From Acidobacteriota bacterium (GTDB lineage Bacteria > Acidobacteriota > Vicinamibacteria > Vicinamibacterales > UBA8438), in the NCBI GenBank assembly GCA_015659035.1, contig DQNS01000102.1, forward strand, positions 17,683 through 81,682: a stretch of DNA of 64,000 nucleotides, written 5' to 3'. This document shows positions 16,791 to 25,709 of this stretch, piece by piece (position 1 is the stretch's first letter; every line of letters begins with the position of its first letter). A program made the translations under genes and the position numbers. The notes under the pieces were generated by a model that was not told where the DNA came from, did no database searches, and saw nothing but the letters and a program-made list of their open reading frames with translations.

Positions 16791-17417
16791 ATGACCGGGC
16801 AGCCCGAGTCACGTGGGCCGGAGGGCGTCACCGTCACGGCGGTCCTCGTGGTCGACGTGCAACGGGACTTCTGTCCGGACGGAGCGCTGGCGGTCCCGAA
16901 CGGCGATCGGGTCGTGCCGGTGCTGAACCAGATACTGCGGGCGGCACACGCTCGCCGGCTCACGGTCTACGCCACCCGGGACTGGCACCCCTCCGACTCG
17001 AGCCATTTCCTCGCCGGTGGGGGGCCCTGGCCCGTCCACTGCGTCGCCGGATCTCCCGGTGCGCGGTTCCACCCCGACCTGCGTTTGCCGGAGGGCACCC
17101 AGGTCGTCAACAAGGGGATGACGGCGAACAGCGACGGCTACTCCGCCTTCGAGGGGTGTCTCGACGACGGCACCACGTTGGCCCACGACCTCCGCCACCG
17201 GGGTATCACCCACCTGGTCACCGGCGGGCTCGCCACCGACTACTGCATCCGGCACTCGGTCCTGGACGCGATTCGGGGGGGATGGCGCGTGACGCTCGTC
17301 ACCGACGCCATTGCGGCCGTCGAGCTGACGCCGAACGATGGGGAACAGGCCTTGGCGGAGATGCGCGCCGCCGGCGCCGAGCTCAAGACGTCGGCCGCGC
17401 TCGCGTGGAGCGCCTGA
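16791..17417 (+). CDS. pncA: Nicotinamidase
   Basis: Hydrolyses nicotinamide to nicotinate, feeding PncB. The catalytic triad is visible: Asp in LVVDVQRDFCPDGAL, Lys in VVNKGMTANSDGYSAF and Cys in GGLATDYCIRHSVLDAI. The metal-site DWHPSDSSHF is present. ATG 16791 gives 208 residues, normal for the family. No Shine-Dalgarno sequence precedes it. Convergent with the octahaem cytochrome gene. Confidence 0.95.
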   Translation: MTGQPESRGPEGVTVTAVLVVDVQRDFCPDGALAVPNGDRVVPVLNQILRAAHARRLTVYATRDWHPSDSSHFLAGGGPWPVHCVAGSPGARFHPDLRLPEGTQVVNKGMTANSDGYSAFEGCLDDGTTLAHDLRHRGITHLVTGGLATDYCIRHSVLDAIRGGWRVTLVTDAIAAVELTPNDGEQALAEMRAAGAELKTSAALAWSA

Positions 17418-17474
17418 AGCCAGAAGGCTGTAGCCGGGGAGCAGGCCGCCGGAGCCGTCCAGGAAACGGCGACC

Positions 17475-20345
17475 TCAGTTCCCGCGCACCGGGCTGGGCC
17501 CTCCGCTGAACGTGAGCAGGTAGTCTCGAATCCACTCGATCTGCGTCGGCCCATCGGTGTCGAGCTCTGCGAAGCGCGCGCGCGCATCGGCAGGGAGCGT
17601 CGCGAAGAGCGAGTTCGGGTAATCGGTCCAGAACGTCGGCATGGTGGTGCCCGGCTGGATCACCTGCGGGTCGCTGAGCCAGTCGAGAATCCAGTCCGGT
17701 TGCAGGCGCTCCGCCGACATCCGAAGGTCGGGAGCCAGGTCCGCCCTCGCCCGCCCCTCCGGAATCGTGTCCGTCACGTGGCACGACTGACATTGAAGCT
17801 GCTCGAAGAGCTCTGCCCCGGCCCGGAGCACCGTCTGGTCCGCCACCACCTCGTGGGTGCGGAACGGTCCGACGGCTTCGGACACGGCCGCGAAGTAGTC
17901 GAGCACAGCGTTCCAGTGTGCATCGTCGAGCCCGAAGGTCGGCATCCGTACATCGAGCCACGGCCGGATGGTGATCGGGCCCCGGAAGAACGCATAGAGC
18001 CAGTCCGGTTGCACCTTGGCGCCCTCGGGTGTGAGGAGTGGCGGTGCCAGGGATGGCTCCTCGACAAGCTCGCGATAGTTCCCGCCGTCCCCTTCGATCT
18101 CGTGGCACGCCACGCAGTTCCGGCGCCGGACCAGGTTGCGGCCGTCGATGATCGCGTCCTTCCGGGCCGAGCGCGCCACCTGTGCCACCTTCGGCTGCAC
18201 GTCCTGCTGGAAGCTCATGACGGCCGTGGTCAGCGTCCGCGCCTCCGCCTCGGTAAATCCGTAGTCCGGCATCCGGAGCTTTTCGAGCGGCTGCAGGATG
18301 CGACCCCGATCGAACACGCGGGGGTCGAGCAGCTTGTTCTTGATCCAGTCCCGCTTGGTGTGCGGGATGTCGTGCACGAACGCAAAATCGAACCGGGGCA
18401 GCAGCTTGCTGCCCTCTGCCGACAGCTCGGTGCCGATCGGCTGGACGTCCTCGAACCCGCTGATCTCGTGACAGCTGTAGCAGCCGTACCGACCGATGGC
18501 CCGACGACCGAGATCGAGCTGTCGCGCTTCGGCGCTCATCGCGGCGAGCGCCGTCTGGGCCTCCTCATACGGCACGATCGCGCGCAGGTAGTCGAGCAGC
18601 ACCGCATCGACGTCGGCCGCCTGATAGGTCGCCTCGGCGCCCGTGCCGGCGCTGCCGGTCAATCCGGCCAGATACGCCACCACGTCGGCGACCTCGCTGT
18701 CGGTCAACCGCAGGTCCGGCATGAAGGTCTCGGCGCTGTAGTGCCGCGGGTCTCGCACCCAGTCGAACAACCACGCGACGGTGGTCTTGGTGCCCACCGC
18801 CTGCAGCGGCTGTCCGAACGTCCGGCGCGGCCCCGCCGCCTCCCGCGTCTCACTGCCGGTGATGTGGCACGCCAGACAGCCCACCGACTCGACGAGGCGC
18901 TGCCCGTTCTCGGCATCTCCGGGCCCCGGGGTCGCCGCGGCGAACTCGTGCGCCTCGGAGTTTGCAAACAGGTAGGCCACGACGGCGTCGATCTCCACCT
19001 CGTTGCGGACCGCGTGCTCCGGGCTGTCGGTGTTCGAGTTGTACCAGATGCGCGGCATCCAGGTGCTCGGCTTGATCGCACGGGGGTCCCGAATCCAGTT
19101 CGCCACCCATTCCTCGGTCAGCTTCGACTCGAGCTTCGTCAGGTTCGGCCCCGGTTTGCGCAACCCCTCGAACCCCTCCGTCTTGTGGCACGCATAGCAG
19201 CCCGCCCGCTCATACATGCCATACGCCACGTTCAGGGTGTCGGCCTCCGGCACGAACACCTCGCCCCGGTGGCACTTCGCACACGACGCCTCGACCATCC
19301 CGGTCGGCAGCATCGGGTAGTCCCAGAGGTGCGACTCCTCCCAGTGATGCTCCTCTTCCCACTGCGCCGCCTGTTCCTCGGTGGCCGGGGTATGGGAGGC
19401 GTCGACAAAGGTGATCGACTGCCCCATGCCCTCGTGACAGACGGTGCACCCGGTGGTGGCAATCGGGTGCGGCGACGCGCTGCCGACATAGACATCCAGG
19501 TTGGGATGCGTGCGAAACGGCTGCTCTGCCTCCTCGAAGCCCACCCGGTCAATCGCCAGATGACACGTCTCGCACCGATCCATCTTCTTCACGCGGGTGA
19601 AATTCACGTCGTCCACGATGTTCGCGGTGATCACCTGTCGCACCGTGATCGTCGGCGCCATGAAGTCCAGGAGCGGCAAGTTCAGCAGATAGTTGTTGAT
19701 GAGGCTCGGTTCCAGATCCGCCACGAGGCCAGCCAACCGCTCGGTTTCACCGCGCAGTGACGACAGCTCGTCTTCGATGGCGGTGACCTCCTCCCTAAAC
19801 GCCGCGATCTGCTGCCGCAGCCCCTCACGGGTCACCGTTACCGATTCCACCTCGAGCCCAAGCCTCACCCACTCCTCGTACAGCGCCGTCACCTCCGCCT
19901 CGCCCGGCACCTCCGCCGCCGGGTCCGCGGCGTGGACCTCCTCCCGTCGCGCCTCGTACTCATAGCGCTCCGCGTCGTAGATCGCCTTGGTGGTCTGGTA
20001 GCTCTGCGTAGCGATGAACAGCTGGGTGTCGACCTCCGACAGCCGGCTCTCGGCCTCGTCTACCTGCGCGGCACGTGTCGCGAGTTGCTGTTCGGCCGCC
20101 TCGCGCTGTAGGGTCAACTCCGCGACCCGCGGCTGGTCGACCTCCTGCTCGGCCTGCGCCAGGGTCACTCGGGTCACCTCCAGCTCGAGCCGCGTGAACT
20201 GCCGCTGGTAATTCTTCCACTCGCGGTCGTAGTCGTCCCAGACCATCCAGACCGTCGTAACGAGCACGAACAGGCTGGACGCGGCGAAGACCACGTTCAG
20301 GAAATCGATATTGTAGGCGTGTCCGACTGACCGCTTGTCTGCCAT
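17475..20345 (-). CDS. Membrane-anchored octahaem c-type cytochrome of a bc complex operon
   Basis: A 956-residue cytochrome with one N-terminal membrane helix (residues ~13-36), a long coiled coil (~45-210) and eight CxxCH motifs at 258, 300, 355, 383, 490, 622, 744 and 852. The last five are each followed 40-70 residues later by a Met-Pro ligand candidate (MPRIW 430, MPDLR 542, MPDYG 692, MPTFG 801, MPTFW 902), so they look like five tandem monohaem class I domains. The first three lack such a Met and may be bis-His. It is the last gene after the Rieske and cytochrome b genes, so it probably accepts electrons from that complex. The gene order resembles no standard bc1 or b6f operon. Confidence 0.88.
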   Translation of the reverse strand: MADKRSVGHAYNIDFLNVVFAASSLFVLVTTVWMVWDDYDREWKNYQRQFTRLELEVTRVTLAQAEQEVDQPRVAELTLQREAAEQQLATRAAQVDEAESRLSEVDTQLFIATQSYQTTKAIYDAERYEYEARREEVHAADPAAEVPGEAEVTALYEEWVRLGLEVESVTVTREGLRQQIAAFREEVTAIEDELSSLRGETERLAGLVADLEPSLINNYLLNLPLLDFMAPTITVRQVITANIVDDVNFTRVKKMDRCETCHLAIDRVGFEEAEQPFRTHPNLDVYVGSASPHPIATTGCTVCHEGMGQSITFVDASHTPATEEQAAQWEEEHHWEESHLWDYPMLPTGMVEASCAKCHRGEVFVPEADTLNVAYGMYERAGCYACHKTEGFEGLRKPGPNLTKLESKLTEEWVANWIRDPRAIKPSTWMPRIWYNSNTDSPEHAVRNEVEIDAVVAYLFANSEAHEFAAATPGPGDAENGQRLVESVGCLACHITGSETREAAGPRRTFGQPLQAVGTKTTVAWLFDWVRDPRHYSAETFMPDLRLTDSEVADVVAYLAGLTGSAGTGAEATYQAADVDAVLLDYLRAIVPYEEAQTALAAMSAEARQLDLGRRAIGRYGCYSCHEISGFEDVQPIGTELSAEGSKLLPRFDFAFVHDIPHTKRDWIKNKLLDPRVFDRGRILQPLEKLRMPDYGFTEAEARTLTTAVMSFQQDVQPKVAQVARSARKDAIIDGRNLVRRRNCVACHEIEGDGGNYRELVEEPSLAPPLLTPEGAKVQPDWLYAFFRGPITIRPWLDVRMPTFGLDDAHWNAVLDYFAAVSEAVGPFRTHEVVADQTVLRAGAELFEQLQCQSCHVTDTIPEGRARADLAPDLRMSAERLQPDWILDWLSDPQVIQPGTTMPTFWTDYPNSLFATLPADARARFAELDTDGPTQIEWIRDYLLTFSGGPSPVRGN

Positions 20346-20371
20346 GGCGAAACTTCAGCCGTCCTCGACGG

Positions 20372-21448
20372 TTAGATATTGAAGAAGAACTCCGGAATCG
20401 ACACGATGTACTTCAGGTTGAACACCCACCGGCTCAGCATCTTGATCGGCAGCGAGAGCATCATGAGAAACAGCAGCACCGACACGTAGTAGCGTGTGGG
20501 TCCCAGCATCTCGTAGTACTTGGTCAGCCCCTTCCAGGCCAGCGCGACCGGCAACACCCCGATATAGAACCCCACGAGCGCGAGTCCGAAAATCTCCCGG
20601 ATGAACCAGTGCTCCGGCAGCGCCCTCCCGAATCCGTACACCCAGATGGACTCCGACAGCTGGACGTTGGTCAGCGGCTCGAGCTTGTGGATGTCCCAGA
20701 ACTCGAACGGACCGAAGAAGTTCCAGTTCGGTCCCCGCAGGAACGTGCCTAGCACGATCAGCGACGACCAGAGCACGACGAACCCGAACAGAAAGATGGT
20801 GATCTCTGCCTTGCGCTCCGTGAAGGTGTAATACCCGTTCCCCTTGGGGTTCTTGTCCACATAGGGAATCGCCATGAGCCCGACGATGATCAACGACGGC
20901 AACACGACCCCGGCCAGCCACGGGTCGAAGTAGACGAGCATCTCCTGCAACCCGAGGAAATACCAGGGCGCCTTCGACGGGTTCGGTGTGTTCGCATTGT
21001 TTGCCGGTTGCTCGAGCGGCGCCTCGAGCCCGATCGACCAGACGATGATGATGACAGTACAGACGACGAGCGCGATCAACTCCGTGTAGACCAGATCCGG
21101 CCAGGTCCAGACCCGGTCCTCCTCATCCTTCTCGATTGGCGGCTCGCCGGCGGCGATACGACGGTCGTTGCGCACCCCCTCGCGTATCGCGAACCACGTA
21201 AAGAAGACCAGCAAGAAGATGAGCGCCACGATCGGCACGTTGTCCGGCTTGCCGATGATTAGTTGGAAGTTTTCGTCGAACAGCCCGAACAGGAAGAACA
21301 CTCCCAGGAAGCCCATGAGGCCCCAGCCCCATCTGTTGGAGGCGAACGCCTCGCGCTTCCAGACGATCAGGATCAGCGCCCCGAACGTCGCGCCGAAGAA
21401 GACCTGCGGGTTGGCCAAAAGATCAACGAAGTCCTTGATCGCGTCCAT
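20372..21448 (-). CDS. Cytochrome b C-terminal (subunit IV-like) protein, extended
   Basis: In split cytochrome bc complexes this subunit completes the quinol oxidation site. KAPWYFLGLQEMLVYF occupies the place of the PEWY motif, with Glu replaced by Ala. The 358 residues contain about eight predicted membrane segments, against three in chloroplast subunit IV. Extra helices at the N-terminus (PQVFFGATFGALILIVW, WGLMGFLGVFFLFGLF, VPIVALIFLLVFFTWFAI) precede the conserved region. There is no CxxCH, so it is not the subunit IV-cytochrome fusion of Gram-positive bacteria. It lies 26 nt upstream of the octahaem cytochrome gene and downstream of cytochrome b6. Confidence 0.88.
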   Translation of the reverse strand: MDAIKDFVDLLANPQVFFGATFGALILIVWKREAFASNRWGWGLMGFLGVFFLFGLFDENFQLIIGKPDNVPIVALIFLLVFFTWFAIREGVRNDRRIAAGEPPIEKDEEDRVWTWPDLVYTELIALVVCTVIIIVWSIGLEAPLEQPANNANTPNPSKAPWYFLGLQEMLVYFDPWLAGVVLPSLIIVGLMAIPYVDKNPKGNGYYTFTERKAEITIFLFGFVVLWSSLIVLGTFLRGPNWNFFGPFEFWDIHKLEPLTNVQLSESIWVYGFGRALPEHWFIREIFGLALVGFYIGVLPVALAWKGLTKYYEMLGPTRYYVSVLLFLMMLSLPIKMLSRWVFNLKYIVSIPEFFFNI

Positions 21449-21499
21449 ATGTCGTGTCTGTCAGCCCCCTACAGGGCGTGTCCGAATCGGTCGCCGGCG

Positions 21500-21563
21500 A
21501 CGCCGGCCCGCCTTCGCCAAGGCTACGGCGGACAGGCCGGCGTCTCCTGACTTCTGACTGACT
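21500..21563 (-). repeat. Composite heptamer/hairpin repeat, copy 3 (RLRQGYGGQA type)
   Basis: The palindrome-rich CGCCTTCGCCAAGGCTACGG followed by CGGACAGGC (21509-21538) encodes RLRQGYGGQA in one frame, a peptide recognisable from a dispersed repeat. CTCCTGACTTCTGACTGACT (heptamers, antisense) follows. It lies between the subunit IV-like and cytochrome b6 genes. Confidence 0.65.
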
Positions 21564-21580
21564 CCTTGGGCATTCGCCCT

Positions 21581-22396
21581 CTAGAGCGGCCCTGAAATTC
21601 CGCCGTCCTTGCGCACGCGCCAGAAGTGCACCGCCATCAGGAACCCGATGACCAGCGGCAATGCGACACAGTGCAGCACGTAGAACCGGAGCAAGGCGCC
21701 CTCACCGACGATCGTGCCGCCCAACAGCGCGAACCGCGCATCCGCGGCGGCGTGTATCAACCGCACGTCGCCCAGCGCCAGCAGCGCCGCACCGGGGCCC
21801 TCGTACCCCAGGAACGGCGTCGCCCGCGCCATGTTGGACCCGACGGTGATCGCCCAGATCGCCAGCTGGTCCCACGGCAGCAGATAGCCGGTGAACGACA
21901 GCAGCAGGGTCAGCACGAGCATGATGACCCCGATGTTCCAGTTGAACTCGCGCGGCGGCTTGTACGACCCGGTCATGAACACCCGGAACATGTGCAGCCA
22001 GACCGTAATGACCATCGCATGGGCGCCCCAGCGATGCATTTCGCGCATGATGCCGAGCGGCACATGCTCGCGCAGGCTCACGATGTCCGCGTAGGCGTAT
22101 TCCAGGGTCGGCCGATAGTAGAACATCAACAGCAGCCCGGTGAAGGTCAGCTGCAAGAACAGGAAGAAGCTGATCCCCCCCATGCACCACGTATAGCGGA
22201 GCCGGACGCCAGACTTGCGGAGCCGAACGGGGTGCAGGTGCAGAAAGACGTTCGAGAGCATGACCAGCACCCGGTTCCGATCATTGATCGGCGCGGTGTG
22301 CCGGAAGATCGACGTCCAGATCTGGGTTTCGGTGAGCCAGTCCCACGCGCGCACGAACGCCGGGTCTCTCGGTGCAATCGTCTTCGTGTCTGCCAT
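21581..22396 (-). CDS. petB: Cytochrome b6-type haem b subunit
   Basis: The four-helix N-terminal half of cytochrome b, 271 residues, carrying both b haems. Haem ligands appear as H-x13-H ([15 protein letters not shown]) and H-x14-H ([16 protein letters not shown]); the 14-residue spacing is the b6 pattern, not the mitochondrial one. [16 protein letters not shown] has a cysteine where b6 covalently binds the extra c-type haem (ci/cn). [14 protein letters not shown] and [18 protein letters not shown] are strongly conserved. The gene follows the Rieske gene by 6 nt. Together these define a b6f-type quinol:acceptor oxidoreductase core. Confidence 0.95.
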   Translation of the reverse strand: MADTKTIAPRDPAFVRAWDWLTETQIWTSIFRHTAPINDRNRVLVMLSNVFLHLHPVRLRKSGVRLRYTWCMGGISFFLFLQLTFTGLLLMFYYRPTLEYAYADIVSLREHVPLGIMREMHRWGAHAMVITVWLHMFRVFMTGSYKPPREFNWNIGVIMLVLTLLLSFTGYLLPWDQLAIWAITVGSNMARATPFLGYEGPGAALLALGDVRLIHAAADARFALLGGTIVGEGALLRFYVLHCVALPLVIGFLMAVHFWRVRKDGGISGPL

Positions 22397-22402
22397 GGTC
22401 GC

Positions 22403-23086
22403 CTACGTCGCGAGAAAGGCCTCCGGGTCGGTCCACTGCCCGAGCTCTTCTTGAAATTTCCGGCTCTTGTCGACCAGAATCTGGCCGTCCTCCTGCAGCA
22501 CGATGCGCGCCCGCTCCAGCGGCCGCGGCGCCGGACCCTCGAAATTGATGCCGGTTGGGCGGAACCCGCTGCCGTGGCACGGGCACTTGAACTTGTTCTC
22601 CGCCGACAACCAGTTGGGCGTACACCCCAGGTGCGTGCACACCGAGATGAGCGCGTAGAACCCAGGCACCTCGTGCGTGTAGTCGCTGGTGGTGCGGATG
22701 ATCCACACACCCTGCCGGTCCTTGAACCGCTCATCCACCCCGTCCCCGTATTCCTCCGGAAAGCCGACCGGGAACTGTAGCGGCGGTTCGTTGAGCACGT
22801 TCGGGAACATGAAGCGGCCTGTCGCGGCGAGACACCCCGCCGATGCCGCGGTGAACGCCCCCCAGGCGAGCCCCATCCAGCCGCGCCGGCCCATCAGCGG
22901 CGACGTGTCGTCGTCGGAGACCGGCTTCTTTCTCGCCGCCGGGCGCGCCGCGGCAGTCGTGGTGCGGCCCGCCAGCCTCGCGTCGTTCGTGGCCGCCGCC
23001 GGTGTCGAGGCCGATGTCGCGGCCGCAGCCGGTACCGGCGTGTCCGCCTTGTCTCGAGCGGGTGGGGCCTTCGGTTCCTCAGCCAT
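22403..23086 (-). CDS. petC: Rieske iron-sulfur subunit
   Basis: Carries the [2Fe-2S] cluster that takes the first electron from quinol in bc complexes. The two cluster-binding boxes are SVCTHLGCTPNW and FKCPCHGSGF. An Ala/Pro-rich N-terminus of about 60 residues precedes GRRGWMGLAWGAFTAASAG, a membrane anchor with a twin-arginine-like start. VGFPEEYGDGVDERF leads into the Rieske fold. At 227 residues it is somewhat longer than average because of the N-terminal tail. It is followed 6 nt later by cytochrome b6. Confidence 0.95.
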   Translation of the reverse strand: MAEEPKAPPARDKADTPVPAAAATSASTPAAATNDARLAGRTTTAAARPAARKKPVSDDDTSPLMGRRGWMGLAWGAFTAASAGCLAATGRFMFPNVLNEPPLQFPVGFPEEYGDGVDERFKDRQGVWIIRTTSDYTHEVPGFYALISVCTHLGCTPNWLSAENKFKCPCHGSGFRPTGINFEGPAPRPLERARIVLQEDGQILVDKSRKFQEELGQWTDPEAFLAT

Positions 23087-23151
23087 CTCTGTGTCCCATC
23101 TTCACCTAACAGGTGTACCCGCACCGGTGCGGGTGCACCCGAGCCCGTATC

Positions 23152-24087
23152 CTACTGCCGCTCAGCGACATTGCGACTGATCGGGGACGGCTCGAGGGCA
23201 TCGAGCGTCTCCATGGCCGCCTGTCGCACCTTCAAGCTCGGGTCCGCGTCTGCAAGCGCGGCCACCGGCGCCCGGAGGTTCTCACCGAGGCTGATCGCGC
23301 CGAGCGCCGCCACAGCTTGCAACCCGCTGATCATCACGTCGCTCACCGGGTCGGCCAGGGTCCCCGACGGTGTCACCTGACGCGTGACGTAGTCCCGGTC
23401 GAGCATGCGACGGAGCACCGTGACGCCACGCCCGTCACCATGACGCGCAAGCGACACGGCGGCGTTCCACTGCACATCCGGCACCGGATCGTCGAGCGCG
23501 GCACGCAACGTCGTGTGTGACCCGTCGTCGGGCAGCACCCCGAGCGCGTACACCGCCATCTTGCGCACACCCGGGTCCTGGGCGCCGAACATCCCGACGA
23601 TGTGCGGCACCACCGTCTCCTCGCCTAACAAGGCCAGCGCCCAGATCACGCTGATGACCGTTTCGCTGTCCGGGTCGTCCAACGCGGCGCTCAGCGCGGC
23701 CACCGTCTCCGCCGGCGGAGACTCGAGTCGTCCGAGCGCCAGCGCGAGATACCGCCGCACGCGTGGGTCGTCGCCCGTGGAGTCGACGAACGCCTGGACC
23801 AGCGCAAGGCCAAGCCCCGGAAACTGCGCCTCGGTCTCCGGCTCCGCCATGATCCGCGCCAGCTCGTAGGCGGCCGGCCACCTCCGGTCGCGTCCGCCCG
23901 TGCGTATCTCGTTCAGATACTCCTCGGGCGAACGCTCGTCGGCCACGATCAAACGGAACCCGCCGTAAACCGCCACGACGACCGCCACCACCGCGAGAGG
24001 GATCAGGAAGAACTGGACGGAAAGAGCAGGCGCGACGGCAAGCGGACCATCAGTGCGCGCGGGCTCGCGCTCGCCGAGCTTCTGCAT
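23152..24087 (-). CDS. HEAT-repeat protein with N-terminal membrane anchor
   Basis: First gene of the bc operon, 311 residues. A hydrophobic helix (VQFFLIPLAVVAVVVAVYGG) precedes RSPEEYLNEIRTGG and a series of alpha-helical repeats rich in Ala-Leu and Asp-Pro turns (for example DDPRVRRYLALALGRL, DPGVRKMAVYALGVLPDDG, PVPDVQWNAAVSLARHGDG). These look like PBS-lyase/HEAT repeats used as protein-binding scaffolds. I infer an assembly or scaffolding role for the cytochrome complex from its position; the sequence shows no enzymatic motif. Confidence 0.7.
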   Translation of the reverse strand: MQKLGEREPARTDGPLAVAPALSVQFFLIPLAVVAVVVAVYGGFRLIVADERSPEEYLNEIRTGGRDRRWPAAYELARIMAEPETEAQFPGLGLALVQAFVDSTGDDPRVRRYLALALGRLESPPAETVAALSAALDDPDSETVISVIWALALLGEETVVPHIVGMFGAQDPGVRKMAVYALGVLPDDGSHTTLRAALDDPVPDVQWNAAVSLARHGDGRGVTVLRRMLDRDYVTRQVTPSGTLADPVSDVMISGLQAVAALGAISLGENLRAPVAALADADPSLKVRQAAMETLDALEPSPISRNVAERQ

Positions 24088-24157
24088 CAGTGCGTCTGGG
24101 AAAGCCGGCAGCGGACAGACAACAGGTCAAGCAGCATCAACGCCAAAGAACGGGCGG

Positions 24158-24186
24158 ATGGTACTATGCTTCACCGCACAGGTCAA
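24158..24186 (-). promoter_or_regulatory. Candidate promoter of the cytochrome bc operon
   Basis: On the minus strand TTGACC (24181-24186) and TACCAT (24158-24163) are 17 bp apart, about 70 bp before the HEAT-protein start codon. Confidence 0.5.
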
Positions 24187-24223
24187 GCCGACCCCTACGT
24201 TACCCGCTCCGTCCCAGGGCCTA

Positions 24224-24392
24224 GGGCCCGGTCAAGAATAACTTCACGTTTGTGGCCGCCGATCCATCCCGTCTGGCGGCGTTCCTCGTCGGTCGAATAC
24301 TGCCGATCTGCTCCCTCCTCGCGCCTGGCAATGACCGGGCGCGGCATGCGCACGACGCCCCAACAATGCGACCCGATGCTTGACCGGACCCT
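24224..24392. mobile_element. MITE-like repeat, family 1, copy 3
   Basis: It begins CTAGGGCCCGGTCAAGAATA and ends GCTTGACCGGACCCTTA, so both ends carry TA just outside the inverted repeat. It lies between the bc operon promoter and the dcd stop. Apart from this element and the promoter, the 24088-24416 gap shows nothing. Confidence 0.8.
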
Positions 24393-24416
24393 TATGACAG
24401 TGGCCGCTCGGCGTCT

Positions 24417-24968
24417 TCAGACCCGGGGCAGCGTCACCTCGCGCTGCGCCTGATACTTGCCCTTCTTGTCCGCGTACGACGTCTCGCAGCGTTCATCGCT
24501 CTGGAAGAACAGTACCTGCGCGATCCCCTCGTTCGCGTAGATTTTTGCCGGCAGCGGCGTGGTGTTCGAGATCTCGAGGGTGGCGGTCCCCTCCCACTCC
24601 GGCTCGAACGGGGTGACGTTCACAATGATGCCGCAGCGGGCATAAGTCGACTTTCCGAGACACAACGTCAGCACGTCCCGGGGAATCCGGAAATACTCGA
24701 TCGTCCGGGCGAGCGCGAACGAGTTGGGCGGAATGATGCAGACATCCGCCTGGACATCGACGAACGAGCGCGGGTCGAAGGCCTTCGGGTCGATGACGGT
24801 GTAGTTGATGTTGGTGAAGATCTTGAATTCGTCAGCCACCCGGATGTCATACCCGTAGGACGACAGACCGAACGACACGACACCCTCGCGCACCTGGCTC
24901 TCGACGAACGGCTCGATCATCCCGCCCCGGGCCATCTCCTTGATCCATCGGTCGGACTTGATGCTCAT
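24417..24968 (-). CDS. dcd: dCTP deaminase
   Basis: Deaminates dCTP to dUTP, the route to dTTP in many bacteria. The 183-residue protein has [55 protein letters not shown] and the catalytic-glutamate stretch [34 protein letters not shown] completes the trimeric dUTPase-like fold. Length and motifs match the mono-functional enzyme. It lies downstream of ndk, another nucleotide enzyme, separated by a heptamer repeat. Confidence 0.96.
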   Translation of the reverse strand: MSIKSDRWIKEMARGGMIEPFVESQVREGVVSFGLSSYGYDIRVADEFKIFTNINYTVIDPKAFDPRSFVDVQADVCIIPPNSFALARTIEYFRIPRDVLTLCLGKSTYARCGIIVNVTPFEPEWEGTATLEISNTTPLPAKIYANEGIAQVLFFQSDERCETSYADKKGKYQAQREVTLPRV

Positions 24969-25007
24969 AGGGACCCTAGACGCACAGACTTCGGAAAACG
25001 GTGCCTG

Positions 25008-25046
25008 ACCCTGGCTGCAGGCTTCTTCTGTCTCCTGCCTCCTGCT
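25008..25046 (-). repeat. Composite heptamer/hairpin repeat, copy 4
   Basis: The minus strand reads CAGCAGGAGGCAGGAGACAG followed by AAGAAGCCTGCAGCC. It lies between ndk and dcd. Confidence 0.5.
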
Positions 25047-25058
25047 GGGTCGACCTCT

Positions 25059-25472
25059 CTAGCCCAGCTCGACGCTGCGGAAGAAATACCCGAGCTCGAA
25101 CGCCGCCGTCTCCGGCGCATCGGAGCCGTGCGTGGCATTGTGCTCGATCCCGGTCCCGAACTCTCGTCGCAGCGTCCCGTCGTCCGCCTTCGCCGGGTCG
25201 GTGGCGCCCATCAGCGTCCGCCATCGGGCGATCGCGTCGGGCGCCTCGAGCGCCAGCACGACGACCGGTCCGGACGACATGAACGTCGTGAGACTGCCGA
25301 AGAACGGACGCTCGCGATGGACCGCATAGAATCCCTCCGCGTCCGTCTTGGTCAGTCGCACCAGCCGCATCCCGCGCAGGCTGAACCCGGCCTCTTCGAT
25401 CCGCTGCAAGATCGCGCCGGTGTGCCCGGCCGACACCGCGTCCGGCTTGATAATCGCGAATGTGCGTTCCAT
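25059..25472 (-). CDS. ndk: Nucleoside diphosphate kinase
   Basis: Transfers the gamma phosphate of ATP to NDPs through a phosphohistidine. [20 protein letters not shown] holds the ATP-site lysine; [19 protein letters not shown] and the active-site [14 protein letters not shown] with the catalytic histidine follow. ATG 25472 is preceded by GGAGACGT. 137 residues is the usual length. It sits downstream of korB across a family 2 repeat; in many bacteria ndk lies close to sucCD, as here. Confidence 0.97.
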   Translation of the reverse strand: MERTFAIIKPDAVSAGHTGAILQRIEEAGFSLRGMRLVRLTKTDAEGFYAVHRERPFFGSLTTFMSSGPVVVLALEAPDAIARWRTLMGATDPAKADDGTLRREFGTGIEHNATHGSDAPETAAFELGYFFRSVELG

Positions 25473-25603
25473 ACGTCTCCGTCCGTCGCGTCAGCGTACG
25501 GTCGGGTGTCTCGACCCGAACGCATCCGGTCGGCGATACACCACGCGAGGCCGCCGAACGCAACCCGTGGATCACCGACGGAGGTGGTGGGCGGGGCTTG
25601 AGC

Positions 25604-25709
25604 CTAGCAGAAGCTTTACTCACAGCCCCGCTACGCGAGGCCTAGACATCTCCGCGGGTTATGAAAACGTGCTTCACACGTTACAACGTCACCCCTGGAA
25701 GATATCTAG
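25604..25709. mobile_element. CTAG-ended repeat, family 2, copy B
   Basis: It begins CTAGCAGAAGCTTTACTC and ends GGAAGATATCTAG, with an internal CTAGACATCTCC and a short hairpin CCCCGC-TAC-GCGAGG. The distal CTAG includes the TAG stop of korB. Copy C is its reverse complement with about 80 percent identity by eye. Confidence 0.75.

Noticed and set aside
16772..16963. Upstream start for pncB giving 514 residues
   Set aside because: The added codons run antisense through pncA, are unlike any nicotinate phosphoribosyltransferase N-terminus, and have low complexity.
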